Shown: positions 60,176 through 64,000 of the stretch, in pieces
Layout of the letters: each line of letters begins with the position of its first letter
Position numbering within the stretch: position 1 is the stretch's first letter
Assembly (NCBI GenBank): GCA_022577435.1
Contig: JAKOON010000008.1
Coordinates: 16,665,001-16,729,000 of the forward strand
Source: Embiotoca jacksoni
Lineage: Eukaryota; Chordata; Actinopteri; Embiotocidae
DNA length: 64,000 bases
Direction: 5' to 3'
Notes under the pieces: generated by a model
What the model was told of the DNA's origin: nothing
The model's database searches: none
The model's input: the letters and a program-made list of their open reading frames with translations, nothing else
Made by a program: the position numbers and the translations under genes

Positions 60176-62688
60176 GTCAGCTGCAGGTCTGTGATTTGCT
60201 GTGCTGTGCTCGTCTCACTGCTGCCTGTGTGTGTGTACTTCTCTCAGTTGGTAGTGCTGCTGTTGCTGACGTCCTCTGCTGAGCACCGTGGCGTCAATTA
60301 ATTCAAAACATCCTCTTTCCCGCTTGTGCTGTGTTGGGCTGGGCTGCTTAGGTTAAGCTAAAAATACATGCCATCACTGAACTGTCCTGTCTCTGAGAGC
60401 AGCAGGCTTGTGATTGATATTATTAAGGCCAGCCAAGCTCAACAATAAATCATGTAAAAGGCCCCAAAGCGCTAAATAAAACCATAGGTACTGAGCCATA
60501 GCCATATAATCCTAATTTCTTGTCTCTCATTCCCTCCCTGTGGTGGTATCCCTCCTCTCCTCACCTCTCCTCTCTCTTACTGCAGGCTTTCCTCAGCAGA
60601 GCTCTGCCTGAACTGGACGCTCTCTCTGCTCCATTCCCTCTGCAGTCACGAAGGCAACACAGCAGAGAGGAGGAGGGTGAGAGGGAAGGAAGGAGGGAAG
60701 AGGAATTACGGTCAGGAAATAGTAAGGGAACAAGTGAAAGAGTTTAGGGAGTGATAGAGGAAAAGGGGGAGTAGTGCAACTTTACATTGTATAAGAAATC
60801 ATTATATATTATATAACTAATCATTTGGTGCAATTTTGAACAGGAGATGATTGAAGGTGGAACTATGATACATCATCACTTTGGAAGGCTATTTCAAATT
60901 TCAAACTGTAAAAACTAAAAAGTGATCTTCCAAGGATATGTGGTTTTTAATGCAGATGTGATCTTGAGTGCAAAATAGCTCCTCCTATATGTCTGTTACA
61001 TACTGCATCGTAGGACAACAGCCAGATCAGATGAAGGGGGAGACGAGTGGGAGTTGAGTAGACAACATGAGAAATGGAGGTGAGGACTGGGCTGTGACCC
61101 AACAGCGAAAGAGACTGATGACTCTGCCACACTACAAACGTCTTCGAACAGCTAATAAGGGGAGTTGGGGTTTCGGGGAAAACTATTTTCTGCACCAGAT
61201 ACGCTCAGACAGTGCTCACAGGTTAAACTGGCAGCACCTGCACACACATACATACACACATGTGCACCAATGCACAGAGTTGCTATTGCCCCCATTCCCT
61301 GAGTTTCATCCCCTGCTGCTCTTTCTCATCCAGCTACACCCTCCTTCACGTCTCATTAGCATGCCTATAGGGGTCGAAGACACTCGCACTGCAAGTAAAG
61401 ACCTCCTCAACAGTGGAGATGATACCAATCTGACAGATCACTGGATCTGACCACCACCGATGGCCATCTGAGTTGTACATTGGCCCTCTCTTAACTCATT
61501 TCACTGTGGAAAAACTGCAACATACAAACCAGTCCAACAAACTCAACTGCCAGAGAGTGTTTTCAGTGTAAAAAAAAAAAATTTAAAAAAAGGGATGCAA
61601 ATAGTAACTCATTGTTTAGTTTTATAAATATGAGTTTAAAAGAAAACCAAATGATTATTCTTGCTTATAAAATAACCAAATGGAGAATGTTTTGCAATCG
61701 AGCAAGAAACTTGAGAGATGGATGTTACTTGAGTATTTTAACATCTGACTTTTGTACTGAAATGAAAAATCTGAATTCTTCTTCACTTCCCACACCAGCA
61801 CTAAACACTCAATACACTCTAAACTACTGAAATTAATCTACAAATATGATGGAAACGTCAGATCATGTGAAAAGGAGAGAACTTACTGTAAATATTTAGA
61901 AAATAACATAGAGACCACAAAGCAAACAGTCAGTTGAATGCAATCAAAGGCCAAATACACATAATGAAGAAAACAACATTGTAACGAAGAGAACAACAAC
62001 AGAATAGAATAAAGTTTTTAAAAGCTGAAACTGAACTTCATAGCCTCTGTGCAAAACAGACAATCTTATTTTCTCCCCAGACGACTATGACTCATGCTTC
62101 AATTTAAATGCATGCGATGAATAGATTCATCACCCTCATCTCACACTATTGAGCATCCCCAGTATTTCTCTGCAAGATATGAAACCCTCTCTCTGTGCAT
62201 GTTGCTGCATTGCTACTCACCAGTTAGTGATCAGATGTGACAAGCTAAGAGTCCAATTCCAAATCTGTCCTGATCCTGAAAACGACCAATAAGAAGTCCC
62301 CTTTTTTGCTCTCTTAACGTATAGAAACTGAGCCTGTTAAATTGTGTGCTAGCTGGGTATGCTAGAAAGGACAGAGAGGGGTGTCAGACAGGAGTATAAC
62401 TGCTGTTTCAGCCCTCTCTCTCTACTCTTGATCACTCAGGAACACTGCCAGCACTTACAGAATGGAGCTCTACTTTGCCTCTCTTGGGAGAAATAAAATG
62501 ATAACACTCCTTTGTTCTGTCCCTATATAGAGGGTGAAGAAAGAGGAAAGTAGAAGGGCCTAACCTGCTAGGAAACTCTGAAGCCACCACTCTTTTTAGT
62601 TAGCAGATGAGTAGTTATCATTTAACTGTTTGGTCCAGCAAAGACGCTGACCTTGGTCTCTGACTGCAACCGGAGCCTTCCGTCTCAC

Positions 62689-62800
62689 CCGGAGTCCTCT
62701 TGATCAGATCACATCCCCGTCAGCCGGAGGGGGAGAGGCATGGAGGATGGAGAGCAGAGCTGAGAGGCTGGCTGCTGCAGTGCCAGCTCAATAATCCACA
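62689..62800 (-). promoter_or_regulatory. Possible non-coding 5' exon and promoter
   Basis: On the minus strand a relatively GC-rich segment ends CTCCG/GGTGAGACGG, a good donor context, with a TATA-like CTATATG about 125 bp upstream of it (near 62808-62814). Its only ATGs meet stops quickly. It would suit an untranslated first exon; the evidence is thin. Confidence 0.2.
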
Positions 62801-64000
62801 GACAGACATATAGATAAGAGCAGAGGGCTGTATGAGGGTGGTGTGGGTCAATCTATACGATGGACAGCAAAGTCAACATTCGCACTTCACTTACTGTCAC
62901 CTATTTTCACTGAACTTCTTTCACCCTGACAACAAATTCAAGCTGCAAGCAATAATGATACTGTCTCAATAAAATTATTCTGATCCCACCCAATCCATCC
63001 AGTTAGCAAATCAGAAACCCAACCAACCACAAAAAACTGATTTGGAAGTACCGCACAGGCCTCGAGTTAATAGACTAAATCTAGACTAAAAGGTAGAGAC
63101 ATTTACATATTCAATACAAAACTGATGCAACAAACACAGGAGAGGGCTGCTCTGACTAAAGGAGGATTTTAGTGCTAAAACATGTATTATTTTCGTCATC
63201 TCTCATGACAAAAGATGAACATAAAATGTGTGATGTGCCATCAAGTTGTCAAGTAGACAAACACAACAGCAATATCTAGTGGCTACACACAGAACAGCAC
63301 GTCTTACACGCATGTGCTCCACCAGGTCTTATTGATCCATGATGATCCATGGTGGGGGCACGACCACTGTGAACACTGTTCATACAGAAAGATGAAGATG
63401 AAGATTTTAAAATAATAATCAAGTGCACATATCAGCCTTTATTTTTGTATCCACAAATTACACACAATAATTGGAGGTCACACCTGATCACAGCCATCTT
63501 AAGTTATCAATCGCAAAGATTTAGAAAAGAAAAAAACGAAACATTTATTGGATCATGGATACAAAATTAGCCATGCACCTCGGCACCAAGGAAAATTAAA
63601 TTGGATTGGTTTGCAAGAAATCAAACAGCTGTGTGGTCAATGTGTTCAATAAATGCTGCAGTGAGTGAAATTGCCCTAACCGCCACATCTACTCTTGCAA
63701 GCATTGACCAGAACAGCTTTTTCATTTGTCTTTTTCACACTCAATATTCCATTAATGGGAACAGCGATATTCAATCAAGTAATCCACAATAAGAAAACAT
63801 TTTTCAGGGCTCGTACATTCAAAATGCTGCTGAATACAAGCTTAGTGAAGTTTTAGGTTTCTCAGCCTTCAGACAAATATACCATGAGTATGATATTGGG
63901 AGAAAAAAAACAACAACACGATTATTGCTACAGGCGGTCATGTAAAGCAGACAAATGCATAAAGATATTCAAGGTGCTATGTTGAAAAATGGCTGTGATC

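Larger units (their letters stand above)
56306..64000 (-). other. 5' intronic or upstream region, no confident exon
   Basis: This is about 7.7 kb with one long TG microsatellite, two weak first-exon candidates (60102-60175 and 62689-62800) and no other recognised gene, RNA or repeat. A Pro/Arg-rich plus-strand ORF at 60520-60747 lacks any recognisable family. Confidence 0.45.

Noticed and set aside
60520..60747. Plus-strand ORF rich in Glu/Arg
   Set aside because: The Glu/Arg stretch comes from a GAGAGGGAAGGAAGG-type purine run. No splice or promoter evidence supports it.
1..64000. CRISPR arrays, operons, prophage or other prokaryotic systems
   Set aside because: All tandem repeats are simple microsatellites, genes are spliced, and no spacer-like arrays or polycistronic ORFs are present.

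Overview
The window is vertebrate nuclear DNA, most likely from a spiny-rayed teleost fish. It has spliced genes with GT-AG introns, long AC/TG microsatellites and dispersed repeats that I recognise from teleost genomes. There is no prokaryotic or viral gene organisation. The species cannot be named from the sequence.

One gene dominates. It is plekha7 (pleckstrin homology domain-containing family A member 7; heart adaptor protein 1 in zebrafish work), on the minus strand. Starting from exon peptides, I placed 25 coding exons between 43021 (5' side) and 5971 (stop codon). Every junction has AG/GT sites, every phase agrees, and the exons join into one open frame of about 1298 residues. In order the protein has: the second half of WW2; a PH domain with the PLEKHA7-type insert; a long disordered Ser/Pro region; an optional 45-residue cassette; a coiled-coil block; a Gln7 tract and proline-rich linkers; a conserved basic segment; and a C-terminal tail ending in 17 prolines and a class I PDZ ligand (HYTFV). 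The start codon, WW1 and the first half of WW2 were not found and probably lie beyond 64000.

Layout. 1-5970: 3' UTR and intergenic DNA, with one unexplained exon-like ORF at 4346-4468. 5971-43021: plekha7 exons and introns. 43022-64000: 5' intronic DNA with no confident exon; it holds a 732-bp hAT-like element with target-site duplication and candidate alternative first exons at 46964-47082 and 60102-60175. A CpG-island-like promoter region (about 22.9-23.65 kb) sits inside plekha7, with a possible plus-strand first exon.

The most interesting signals concern plekha7 isoform control. They are: a (TG)24 tract 13 nt from a 3' splice site in the PH domain; tandem acceptors 11 nt apart that keep or abolish the poly-Pro/PDZ tail; an in-frame read-through stop at an internal donor; two weak GTTGGT donors whose read-through would truncate the protein; and the intragenic CpG island. 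I saw no wholly new biological system.
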